64,000 bases of DNA from Sipunculus nudus (taxonomy: Eukaryota; Annelida; Sipuncula; Golfingiida; Sipunculidae): assembly GCA_026874595.1 (NCBI GenBank), contig CM049322.1, forward strand, positions 41,900,340 to 41,964,339, read 5' to 3'. The stretch's first letter is position 1. Each line of letters begins with the position of its first letter. Below, in pieces: positions 39,053 through 50,434 of the stretch. The notes beneath the pieces are model-generated. The model was not told the origin of the DNA and searched no databases. It saw nothing but the letters and a program-made list of their open reading frames with translations. The position numbers and the translations under genes are program-made.

Positions 39053-39200
39053 ATAATAATAATAATAATAATAATAATTATTATTATTATTATTATTATA
39101 GTTATTATAATCATTATTACAAATACTATTAACACTACTACGGCTATTTTCAATGGTAATAAATGAATACTTTTACTACTACTACGATTAATAAAAATAA
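38935..39200. repeat. (AAT)n/(ACT)n trinucleotide tract
   Basis: Runs of ATA, ACT and ATT, ending about 30 bases before the ATG of the small secreted protein, so this tract would form its proximal promoter or 5' UTR. Confidence 0.85.
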
Positions 39201-39228
39201 AAATCATAACAATATATTTATAGTTACG

Positions 39229-40407
39229 ATGAGGAGCCCGTTGGTACTGTTGACGCTTGTCGGCGTGGCTGCGAGTATACGGCTTTTCTGTGACAAACCT
39301 ACATCATGGCAGTCCCAGTCTATTGAGACCCGAGCGGCGTCAGCAACTGACGTCATCAGAGCGACATACGTCAAGCAGTCACAGCGTGTGGCATTGGGTC
39401 CAGTTTTTACCTGGGTCAAGCATCAGTTTCAGGTAGGCATCAGTTATCTCTTTTGAGGTTGCCTTCGGTAGGAGGTCATGCGTGTGGGTGTGAACGTGTG
39501 CAGGAGCGGATCCAGGATTAAATATAATGAGGGATCTAACGTGGAAGGCCTAACGTTAAAACCTAAAAAATATCCCCTAGTCCGAAGGGGGGAGGGTTCT
39601 AGACTGAAAAGATTAATCTTAAATCCATAAACTATAGGTTCCAGCGGCTGAAAAAGAGGGGGGCACCCTGGACCCCTCTCTTTATCCGACTCTGGTGTGT
39701 TTGTGTCTTTGTGTCTTCTAAAAGCGTAACTTTCATGCAAAATCTCATGAATTTTTCAAGGCGTTTTCTTATGAGCAAATGACAAATATTTTGATTTTGG
39801 TGGAGGTAAAGTACATCAGGAACGTCAACAAGAAGTATTTACAAACGTAGTCCCTCACGTATGAAACTGCCTGGGAACATCGGCATAATAAATTAATGCA
39901 AACATGGTTTTCAGAGCATCCCACGATAGAGACTCCTCCCCTCTTAGGCCTACATGGCGGAGACCTGCTTTCCTTAGAATGCAGAAATATGTTCGACTGT
40001 CTCATCATGTGGCTTCAGTGGGTCCCACATTTTCAAGGAGAAACATCATTTGCTCCGATCCAGCAATTACCCTTGCCCTGTATGTTAAAACTATTAAAAT
40101 AAGTCTCTCCTTGTGGCTGCCGTCTGTCTGGCATTTTCCAAGGGACATGCGTCAGTGTGTGGGAGCTCTGTCCTGCAGATGGCTGTGTTCTCATCCATGC
40201 TTTATATATTTGTGTGTGTGTGTGTGGGGGGGTCACATTTCAGGAACTAGGATGTACCAAATCCTATGATAGTATCTCTGGCACACGTCACATCATATTA
40301 GCGGGCTAGAGTTGAAAGGTTTTGTGCTTTATTCTTTTGACCTAATTGAGAGGGTTCCAGATTATTTTTTTTAAAGATCAGTGTACTTAAAGTAATATTT
40401 ATGCATA

Positions 40408-40448
<41 letters not shown>

Positions 40449-41261
40449 TCTTTGGATGACAGGTCAGCTGCTCCCTGAAAACTCAGAGCTCCGTCTCCGG
40501 AATTTTAGACATCTCCGAATACATTCCTGGGCGCTGTGGGGAAGATGATACTACATTATCGAACGCCAAAGCAGGTAAAACCACTGATACACCATGACAT
40601 ACTGTTTCGTATGGTTTTACACACACATATACTAAGTTTTTGGTTTTTGGGAATTTTAAAACTTGACTCTTACAGTGGAAACCCGAATTGTGACCACCAT
40701 TGGGAATGAGAAAAGTCTTCGTACTTCTGGGGTTTCGTTTTTGGGAAATTCTGTATGTTATTATAAGTTCAAGTAGTCATGCGCCCCGACTTATCATCAG
40801 GTAGCATAGTGCTATCTCTGCCTTCGAGGTCATAATAAAGAACAAGCAGTTGAACAAAATAAATAAGTAAATAAAATGACTCACGTCATTTCGTTTTGCA
40901 TGGCTACTGGAGCACGTATGGTCCTAGTTAAAGACCAAACGTTTACTGCTGCCGGGAGGGCATCGAGAATTTGACCACTCGAATAAAACCGTTTAAACCT
41001 GTCAGGTGCACACATATTTTTGTGTTGACAACTTGTAAGGTCAAAAGGTCATAGAGCATACGATAGGCACATTCCTATGCACTCTTGAGCATTTCTTGCT
41101 TCTTTAAATATGTAGATTTTTTCGATATTTTTACAGGTGACGAGTTCCTCATTTTCATGATGAGCACGTTCAAGGGTTACATCTTTCAGAGAGTGAACGA
41201 GGAGGCCGCCGTCAACAGTGTGACGTCAACCATAAACGCCGCCTTTCCATGTCCGGCCTGA
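39229..41261 (+). CDS. Small secreted four-cysteine protein, 3 exons, NTR-like pattern (unassigned)
   Basis: Exons are 39229-39432, 40463-40574 and 41137-41261. GT-AG junctions in phases 0 and 1 give 146 codons plus TGA. The ATG at 39229 is preferred to an in-frame one at 39163 because it opens directly on a signal peptide (MRSPLVLLTLVGVAAS). The mature chain of about 130 residues has cysteines in RLFCDKP, VSCSLK, GRCGEDD and FPCPA. The layout (N-terminal Cys, beta-rich ATDVIRATYV, then CGEDDTTLSNAKAGDEFLIFM) recalls the TIMP/netrin-like NTR module, where a Cys-Gly precedes an 'AG..YLIF' strand. This is pattern similarity only and I do not recognise the family. It could equally be a lineage-specific secreted protein. 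No transmembrane segment follows the signal peptide. Confidence 0.75.
39500..39702. mobile_element. Short MITE in intron 1 of the small secreted protein gene
   Basis: Imperfect inverted ends: CAGGAGCGGATCCAGGAT at the left and, inverted, CAGAGTCGGATAAAGAGAG at the right. A purine-rich GGGGGG block lies just inside the right end. It has no coding capacity. Confidence 0.5.
40405..40449. repeat. (TA)n just before exon 2 of the small secreted protein gene
   Basis: About 21 TA units with one CATA. The acceptor follows 13 bases later (TTCTTTGGATGACAG). Confidence 0.95.
40673..40740. mobile_element. Fragment of the same pogo-like MITE family
   Basis: TA precedes CAGTGGAAACCCGAATTGTG ACCACCATTGGGA in outline, paralleling the left end at 33704. 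It closes with GGGGTTTCG. It lies in intron 2 of the small secreted protein gene. Confidence 0.5.
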
Positions 41262-42014
41262 AGTGGATTTGAACACTAACGTCATAAACAAACAGTCCTG
41301 TATAAACCTACTGAACGCGACAATTTCGATAATCATTAATATTATTTGCTTAAACTCAGGTTTACAGGCCTTCATGCCTTTAATATATATTTGTATATAA
41401 ACCTTGCATCTTGGACATTTTTTTTCGTGTGCATATTAGAGTAGGAGTTTCTGTTTTTTTTAATGCATGGATAATAGTGTTCTCTACAATACTTTGGTCT
41501 TAAATGTTGCTTAGCACGGGCGAACGCACGTCCGGACCCGCACTATGAATAAGTACACTTTTTATAAAAAATTTGAAAATATACATATATATATAGGCTA
41601 CTAATTTAATAATAAAATATTACACAAAGAATTTTGCGATAGTGAGGTCTTTTTTTTATTCCCGTCTGGATGCTGTCCCATGGGTACTTTGTGTCGCATC
41701 CCTTCAATATTTATAAATGTTATAGAGGACTACTATACAAAGTCTGCTGGTTTTCAAAGCACTACTGACATGAAAACTTGAGCACGTTAATTAATGGGAT
41801 ACCTCCTATACATCGGAAACACAATACGCTGTGCATAACGTACATACGTCAAATATGAAGTATCAACAATGTTAGCCTGAACGTTCCAAAATTACAGGAT
41901 TATAGTAGAATACCCTCTTAGACTGATTATATACTCTAAACTGAAACTGATCCATTAAAATACATAAAACATATTAATATAACCTACAGGATCAAACAAA
42001 CGTTGCTTTTCCTG
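41262..42014. other. 3' UTR and intergenic stretch
   Basis: Probable 3' UTR of the small secreted protein to about 41620, then nothing recognisable until the LINE. Confidence 0.4.
41600..41625 (+). terminator. Candidate poly(A) signal for the small secreted protein gene
   Basis: An AATAAA hexamer lies about 350 bases after the TGA at 41259-41261. In AT-rich DNA this is suggestive only. Confidence 0.3.
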
Positions 42015-43520
42015 ATTAACTATTCTAACTTTAAATGTTAGAGGTGTTACTGACTATCTGAAACGAAGAGCAGCTTTTACGTGGCTGAGAAAGCTCATAG
42101 GTGGTGGTGTTCTCCTGCAAGAAACATATAGCTTCACGTCTTTGGAACTATATAGCAAAATGAATGGTGTTGGGAAATCGTATGTATTCATGGTCCCAAT
42201 CAAAGCAGAGGTGTGACCATGTTATTCCGATAAGGTTTTGATTACCAAATAAGAGATGTACATACAGATGATATAGGCAGATTATTGATATTGGATTTAA
42301 ATATTTGTGATTATGGTTTTATTTTGTGTAACTTGTATTTCCCTTATCAAATTGAACGGAAATAAGATTTTAAAATTAATATATAATAATTATAAAAAAC
42401 CTATCATGTAAGTGAAAGTTTTCCTGTCATGATGGGGAGTAATTTTAACACTGTTCTTGATGCCATTGACAAAGTTGGTTGGAGGGTTAATAGTGCAGAT
42501 AGAGTAAAGAGCAAACTTAATCATTTTGTAAACAAATTTAATCTGGTAGAACAATAGAGTAAAAACATGAAGAAAATCAGGTTTAACACTGAGAGAGAAA
42601 ATTAAAAGAAATATATATGAAAAAAAATCTTCAAAATATTAAGAGCCATACAACAAAGTGGGAACTAATTAAATATTATCAACACAGTAAACAGAAAAAA
42701 GCATAAACAAGATACAGTGTGTAAGGAGTTATGCAATAAACTGGATAATATCGATCATAATAACGAAATACCAGATGAATATTTTACAATTAAGGAAAAT
42801 GTTGATCCATTGTATCAAAAAGAACAGAAGGGGTTATAGTCGGACCAAATTCGCTGGAGAGAACAGGGAGAAGAAAGTACACAATATTTTGTAAATTTTA
42901 AAAAGAGAAATCCTGGCAGTTAAACTATTAAAATTCTAAAAATGACTACGAGAAAAAGGAAAAACAAAGAAATATTATCTGGGATAAATAAATTTGGTTA
43001 AAAAAATGTTATAAATAAACATAAGAAGATGTAGAGCAAATTAGACCCAGTAGACAGAGCCCTGTGGCTCTGTATTTACAACAGAGCCACAGGGCCCTGC
43101 CTTCATTTATCTAGCGTTTCTGTCCGCGAAATCAATCAGGGCAGCGACCTGTGGCTCTGTGTTTTGCAACAGAGCCACAACTGAGGTAATAATCCAGGAC
43201 TTACGAGTGAACAAAAACGTTAATATGAAGGTACCCTCATTTTGGGAGACTTGGAAACAGCCTTAAAATATAAATAAATCACCCAGTAACAATGGCTTAA
43301 CTCCAGAATTTTATAAAACATTGTTATATGCACTTCTATTTAAAGAAAAAGGGTATTACCTTTAATCATAACAAGGATAAAATGATTGAAGAAAACTAAA
43401 AAAAAAGATGTAAAAAACAATTTAGCCGTATGAAAATCAAGGAACCTCACTTTAATTGGTAGAATACTTTTGGCCAAAAATTTGGGTTACTCAAGATTTC
43501 AGTACCATATTTTCTTGATC
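42015..43520 (+). mobile_element. Decayed L1/Tx1-like LINE, ORF2 5' part (endonuclease and RT remnants)
   Basis: Frames are broken by many stops and shifts, but ordered LINE ORF2 peptides are readable: TLNVRG and LLQETYS (endonuclease start), SRGVTMLFR, DDIGRLLILDL and NLYFPYQIE (endonuclease), KWELIKY, IRWREQGEESTQYFVNF...KRN (linker before RT), NKSPSNNGLTPEFYK (start of RT) and, only about 110 bases later, SRNLTLIGRILLAKNLGYS (after RT). The reverse-transcriptase catalytic core is therefore deleted. This is a fossil copy with no coding capacity. Confidence 0.75.
43059..43179. repeat. Two small hairpins sharing one stem
   Basis: CCTGTGGCTCTGT and ACAGAGCCACAGG form a hairpin at 43059-43095. 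The stem TGTGGCTCTGT/ACAGAGCCACA recurs at 43150-43179 with a different loop. Both sit inside the dead LINE and are more GC-rich than their surroundings. Confidence 0.6.
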
Positions 43521-45149
43521 AGGGCCTCGGCGTTTATATTTTTACGACACTGATATGATCCGGCGTCTACACATGGCAGGCTTCTATTTTAGGCAGTTGT
43601 TTATTAAAAACAAACATTAAAACGCTCGTCAGACAAACTACAAAAGGACACGTCAAAACTATAAACCCAACTGTCGCTAGTTCGGGGTGCAATTGAAAAT
43701 ATCACCGGTACAAGGACTGTATTAACGAAATACCTATAGATGCCAGAGGGATGTGGGACACGCGCAATCTTCACAATCACGCATCATTATAAAAAATTGG
43801 GATATCATAACTTACTATTTTACAGTTAACCTCAATAATCTGTCCGCGTGGGCCTCTCAAAAACAGGTACAATGTGTTTCATGTTACACCACGTGCAGTT
43901 GATGACATCCCCTTAAACACGGGGTGGCTGCTCCTTTAACAGTGCACCACGTTCAACTGGTAACATTTAATCCGTCAAAAAGCGGGGGGTTGGTAGGCAT
44001 AACGGGACAGTGTTATTCGTTTTCATGACACTTCCCTACCGTCTTTTAACTGAATTAGCTTAACATAGCGTTCAAGCGTGTCTGACCTTAAATATACTGA
44101 ACATGGAGTGGCTATCCCATTAACTGTGCAACATGAACAGCTGGTTATTTTGGTTCCATCGAAATATGGGGGATCGCTTCGTATAACGGCATATCGTTAT
44201 TCGTTTTCTTGGCTCTTCCCTCCCGATTTTCGCTGATTTAGCTTGACACAGCGTAGTCAAACGTTTCCGGCTTGGTATATACTGGTATGCAACATTTACT
44301 GCCGGGAGTATTCCACTAAATGTTAGGTTTAGTTGTCAACATACTTAATACTGTTATAACTTATCACGGAAGCGTGTATTTGAAACATTAAAAGTGATTA
44401 AAAGATAAATGAAAGCAATTGGCTTGACAGAAGCTACAACTTGTTCCGCTTGACACCATTAGTTTGTGCATTCATGCTACTCAAGAAATATGTACCAAAA
44501 ATACAGATCTGTACAACCATCTGTGAGACAGACTTTTTCCGTACCACGTTGCATCCCTTATGTCAAGCAGTACTATTCTTACTTGGCATGACAGCAGTGA
44601 TAGTATGAGCCTTCTCCGTGTTGACGTATTTGTGAACTGTTTACTAGCATCGGTGATCGGCTTTAATAATAATGGATGAATCGGTAGTATTTTATGTCTC
44701 TTATGGAAACAAACAGGCTGACACGTAGCTAGGAAAATTATAGAAGAATTAAACATATTATGAACACAAATACAAACGGAAATTCATAAAACAATCACCG
44801 GTCTATTTGAGCGGCAAATGCATCAATTAGAATACATGTAATGGGAAAAGACATCTGGCAGCAAACATGGAAACTTCTCTGACAATACGCCTCTGAGCAA
44901 TACTAGTGCCAATTAAAGGCCGGTGCTTATATTTCTGAGTCATTGTTTTGCCCTGGTGACCAAATTTGACAGGCCACGATTTAAGGCCCTGCGTCTGAAC
45001 AAGGAAATAATGTATGTACTATCGGTTATAGATGTTCCATGATGGAATTTCAAAGAAATAAATATTTTTTTTTAAATATATAAATCTGAAAAGATAGCAC
45101 AAACGGTAGGATTAGAAGAGATATTTTGAATTTAAGTTAAAAAAGACCT
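43521..45149. other. DNA lodged within the LINE, containing a diverged tandem repeat
   Basis: This stretch has no LINE-like peptide and separates LINE halves that would be adjacent in an intact element. It holds a diverged tandem repeat at 43916-44290. I see no gene. Edges are approximate because no target-site duplication was found by eye. Confidence 0.45.
43916..44290. repeat. Diverged tandem repeat, about 185-bp unit, 2 or more copies
   Basis: Copy 1 (43916-44098) and copy 2 (44100-44290) share, in order, 'ggagtggct'-like starts, 'tgca(c/a)ca', 'gttattcgttttc', 'cttccct(a/c)cc', 'agctt(a/g)acaca/tagcg' and 'tatactg'. Similarity is obvious but far from identity. A third, more degraded start may lie at about 43880. 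Confidence 0.55.
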
Positions 45150-46290
45150 CGGTCAAAATATACTTATTGTCCAATGTATGATTGATGCACAGAAATTTGT
45201 TTGGTATAAAAGTTATATATCGGGCAAAAGCAGATTTTGTGAGGCTAATTAGGCAATTTATGTATATTCTACGGTTTTGGTTTGGCACTACTTGTAAAAT
45301 GTTATCACTCTGAAAAAAACACTTGTCAGAAGAAACGAAGGCATAATGTTAGTGTTAGAAATCGTGAAATTAAAGATCCAGACATTGTTTGGAACAATAA
45401 AATATCCTGATAAGAGGGAATATAATGTACAACAACATTTTGTATAATATAGGTTTGAAATATGTTTCAGACCTTTATAATAATGAATGTGGCATTATTC
45501 CATTTGAACTGTGCGTTGAAAAGTACATGTATTTCAATTTTGAGAGGCATTATAGCTGAAGAATGGGCAAATTTTCATAATTTGGAATAAAAAAAATAAA
45601 TGGCAGTAGCGAAGAAGGTATAATTGGTGTAATTTTGAAAAAAAAAATGGGTACAATAACCTCTAAGTTTATATATGATTAAATTATACAGAAAACGGTC
45701 TCAGTAAATCAATGGGGTAAAGCATTTTATTCCAAAGTGTATGACATTGAAGAGAACCAGTGGTCATTATTTTTTTAAGTATCTAAACAAGCTAATAAAG
45801 ACAAAAAAAAACTTCAAGCATTGCTGTACAAAATATGGACTAGATCTCTACCATAATGAATGGCTTTTTAGGTGTGTTATAAAACAGGAGGATTATGGAT
45901 CTTTTTGCACAGACGGTATGGAAATTGAAACATATGATGTATATATGTAAAATAAATAAATCATTTGGGGAGCAATTAGAAGTTTGGATAAAAACTCGGT
46001 CCAAAACTGTATGCAGTTGAATGAAAAAAAGAGTAATAATAGGAAATATTGTTACAAATTATCCGGATGTGATTAATGTTAAAATATTAGGAAAGCAGTA
46101 TTTATAGTCTTATAAAATAAGTAAGGAAATTACATATTTGAATATTTTCATTTCAAAGGTGGAACATATATGAAAATTGAACAATACAAAGCCAACTAAA
46201 ACAAAAGTAAGAAGATTTTGTTGAATTATAGGGACAATTTTCAAAAACTTTAGGGCATTTGTATATCTTCTCTGTAAAATATATAGATAT
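45150..46290 (+). mobile_element. Same LINE, ORF2 C-terminal part
   Basis: Readable in order: KFVWYKSYISGK, ILYNIGLKYVSDLYNNECG (the L1 'kGi.yvsDL' motif), QWGKAFYSKVYDIEENQW, LQALLYKIWTRSLP and CVIKQEDYGSFCTDGMEIETYD (degenerate form of the C-terminal Cys-rich 'CtFC..e.ETieH' motif), then FGEQLEVWIKTRS. It continues the element interrupted near 43520. Stops are frequent. Confidence 0.7.
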
Positions 46291-46797
46291 ATATGTCTCT
46301 AATACACATTTATTTTATAGAAATCATGATTAATACACGAATTAGTTTATTTCTTGAATAAGCTAGGACTGTTTTTTTTCTTTTAGCCGTTCCATTATTT
46401 TCATTGCATTAAGGAAAATCATATTGTAATATCATGGATTATGCATTTACGAATTAAATTATGTAATAAAATATAGGTTTAAAATGAGAAAATATTGCTC
46501 CTTCCTGATCATATGAAAATTCATATTATGAAATTTAATATTATATAAATATTACATAATTTTGTACACATCAATATTATGAAATCCCGGCATTTACCGC
46601 CCAGTTCTGTGGAGGGGCATAATTGCCTGGATTCCTTTCCAGTGTACACGTACTGCGTGAGTTAATTCTCTCCTAAATTGTCGAAATCATTCGAGCAACT
46701 TTACAGAAAATTCAAAGGAGCTGAATGTACATTAACTATTTGCAAATAGTTTGATGATATATATATATATATATACATGTATATTATAATGTTTTAA

Positions 46798-46808
46798 TTA
46801 TTTATTTG
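46798..46808 (-). terminator. Poly(A) signal for the SLC5-like gene
   Basis: AATAAATAA on the minus strand lies about 65 bases after the TAG at 46871 and about 20 after the alternative TAA at 46824. This supports the gene ending here. Confidence 0.45.
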
Positions 46809-46870
46809 TCCCATTTCAAACCATTAGGTAGTGCCATCTTGTTGTCTTTTTCCACGGACATTTAGACGTT

Positions 46871-47973
46871 CTAATTCTTCATCTGGCTCCGTGTCCTGAC
46901 CATAAATAAATTAGTATATATAAATTGAATTACACTTTATATCAAGTTAAAGGATTTAACATTAAACAAATGTTACATGTGCTTTCATAAATATAATTTT
47001 CTTGATCATTCCTTGTAATTTCGACTATATATAGACGTAGAAATATACGTTACATATTGATAAATAACATGAACATTTTTTTCTGCCATACATTTTCAGA
47101 CTGCTTTTTAAAATATTTTGCTAACCCATGTTCCACTGTTCTATAGTTAATTTGGGAAATATCAGTGACTTTATAATGTAACAAGAATACTCATCAATAG
47201 GGAATCGTTTCGTCAGAACTAGACATTATCCACGTGAATTAGTTTAGAAAAAAAATATCTTTTTTTTTAAATAACATTAATAAAAAGTGGAAACTTTTAA
47301 TGAATGGAGTAATAACTGAAAACTTCGAAATCCCGTTTGGTTTCCACATCTTCATCACGTGGCCTCAGACAGCATATATATTTAGTAACAGGATGTAAGA
47401 ATTCCTCACTGACATGTGATGAGTCATTGCAACCTTGGGGAAAAATCACTATAAGAATAAGTAGACAACGGGTATATCTAACTACAAATATATCTCTTCC
47501 TTAACACATGCAGCCAGACCATCTCCCTCTGTGAACATTATCCAAAGTTAACAGAAACTTCCCGCAGATTTTCTTTTCTGTTTATATGGTTAAACTATGA
47601 TTTGCTGTTACAATACTTAGTAATATGTGATAGAATTATCTGCCATGATCAATAATTATAGTATTCTCTTCACCACACAGACTTTGCGTTTGTAGCACTG
47701 AGGTGACTATAGTCATTTTTGTGACTACAGCCAATCTCCACGTATGTCACTAGGGCAACCATTATGACGTAAAAGTAGCAACAATGGTGTCTAGGCCAGA
47801 TACTTGGTCTGTCCGGTAAAATATTCCCATGGAATTACCTTTCAGCAGTGACAATGATGAAAGTGAATGTTGCAACCACTGGGGTCCACATAAACGACAC
47901 GCGGTACAGCCAGAATATTATAGCAGGCGGCCTGGTTAAAAGAAGCATTGATGTACGCATATATATAGGCACA

Positions 47974-48016
<43 letters not shown>

Positions 48017-50377
48017 GGGTAAAATTACACACTCCTCACTCTCTCTTTTATATATTTATATATATTATAATTTTCTACTTTTTACTCATATAAAGTTAAG
48101 AGTTTGTTACAAAACCAGTAATTCCTAATTATATTGAATAGCAGCATGCCCGTTACAGAGCATTCAACAAAGGGTTGGAAGGATGGTTGTGAGACCCTTA
48201 ACTAGCCAAGCCTCACTTAGAAGACCACCTCTGAAATATGACCATTTAATCCAGGTCTTGTCGATGGTCATAATTCCGAAGTTAATATTTATATATTTTT
48301 CAAACCACGCCGTTAGCTTCATTCTAACCACATTCACCTGAAGATCGGTTCGCACCCCGTGAAACAGACTGTTGTGAATTAACAGTGTTGTTTTTCTCTA
48401 GGGTTATACATATACATATATATATATATATATATATTAATATATATATATATATATTATATATATATATTAATATATATATATATATAAAGTTTATTTA
48501 ATCACTCAGATATATTACAGTACCCATTTTTTTCAGAATGACCGTTTTAAACTCCTCGGACTTTCTTGTGAAACGTGCCTCTAGCGTTTCTTTCCAGGTA
48601 ATAGCGGCGAGGGCGCTTAAAGTTGAAGAGACGGAGCTGCACATCCATACGAGGATAGAGAGAAAATGTTAACCTTTACTAATTACAATAATAATTTGAA
48701 TTTTGATTGACTATATTAATTTAACCTCACGGAAATTAAATCAATAACCTGAAAATAAATGATATTTCTATCTGACATAGAACCCTATGTCGTTTTAAAA
48801 TAATCTTACTTTGCATGACAAAAAAAGATAACCTTCACTAATTACAATAATAATTTGTTTTGTTTGACGATAAATTTAACTCCACGGAAATTAAATCAAT
48901 AACTTGAAAATTAAAAATTATATTTCTTTCCGACATAGCACCCTTTTGTCGTTTGTCGAAAAAAAAAATCTCATGTGAATTATAGCCAAGACCACTCATG
49001 CAATACACAAAAGTGCATATTTGTCTATGAAATACATCTTTTTAAGATCTTTGTGTTAGCAAAAATAAATATTACTTAACCAGCTTCATCATGAATGTAA
49101 TGATTTTAGGTTTTACTAAACTTATAAAATTGTAGATTATTGATACATTTATTAAATATGATGATAAAGGATATATTACCGACATTAAAAACTACCAACC
49201 CAGCGTTATCTTCTGAACTCTGTGAACAACGGTATTCCCCGAAATTTGTCAAAGGTGAGATGCCTAGCAAGAAAAAGTTCCTTTTGAAGCCTATGGCGAT
49301 ATATTACTTACCTGAAAGCGCCACTTAAAAGGGCAGCTAAGAATAAACCAGGTAGACCTGGGAATCTCAAGGTGTTCACCACGAAATACGGCAACAACTG
49401 AAATATAACATGAGACTGATTATGTTTGAAGAATCAGACGAATCCTTAAATATATCATCATCACATATCCGACAATATTAGTAACATAGAGATTAAATGT
49501 GAACACCCGGTTAGTTGTATATTATATCAAGTCAAAATACGACTGATCCGTTGGGTAAACAATGCCTGTGAAAAAAAAACAACAATGCTTTAAACCATGA
49601 CATTCATTTCACACGTCTGTGTTAATAAAGTAGGCACTTCAAAATGACCTTTCAATTGGGGTGAAACTGCATTCTGGTATTTCGATGAAATAAAGAGTTT
49701 TTATGATATACAAAGTATTGTACATTAACTATGGGACATTATGACAATCAGCATATAAAACCTGATGGTAGATGCTTATTTCCAGTTTGTTTTATCCTTT
49801 AGATATCATAGCTGGTTATCAAAGGCTTATAAAAGGTTGGCAAAGATAAGATGGAAGAAAGCATAACCTGCCTGATTTGAATTGTTTATGGGTGAAGCCT
49901 TTAGAGGATCACATCCTTCTTGTCTGTTGTAGCCATATATTGATAGGCCGAAAAGACAAACCACTGTACCGTAGACGACTATATATAGACCGCAAAGCAT
50001 AACAGACCTACAACAGAGTCATGATTAGTTTCCATCACCATAGAAAAAACTGTCTCCGAACGCAAATCTCGGATCACCTAGTTGATGAAACAGTAAATAT
50101 GCATATAGTAAAAGCAAAAACATGTGACAGAAATGAACAGTCTTTATTGTAGACAGAACACAATTTACCGTTTCAATGTCACACGTCGCGCACTTTAAAA
50201 TGAACATTCTAAGTATATGAAATACATACGTCTGGAGTTTGCTAGGTAGCGGGGCTAAAAAGGCGGAATTTAATGTGTATTGCTTAAGCAGCTTTACGTA
50301 ATAAATGCCAGAACATCATACACTATGAAATGATGAAATTTTGCTAAAATTTATTTAACGAGAAAACGACGACAGCC

Positions 50378-50434
<57 letters not shown>

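Noticed and set aside
39163-39228. An upstream in-frame ATG for the small secreted protein
   Set aside because: It would add a 22-residue Asn/Thr/Lys-rich leader translated from a trinucleotide repeat in front of a clear signal peptide.
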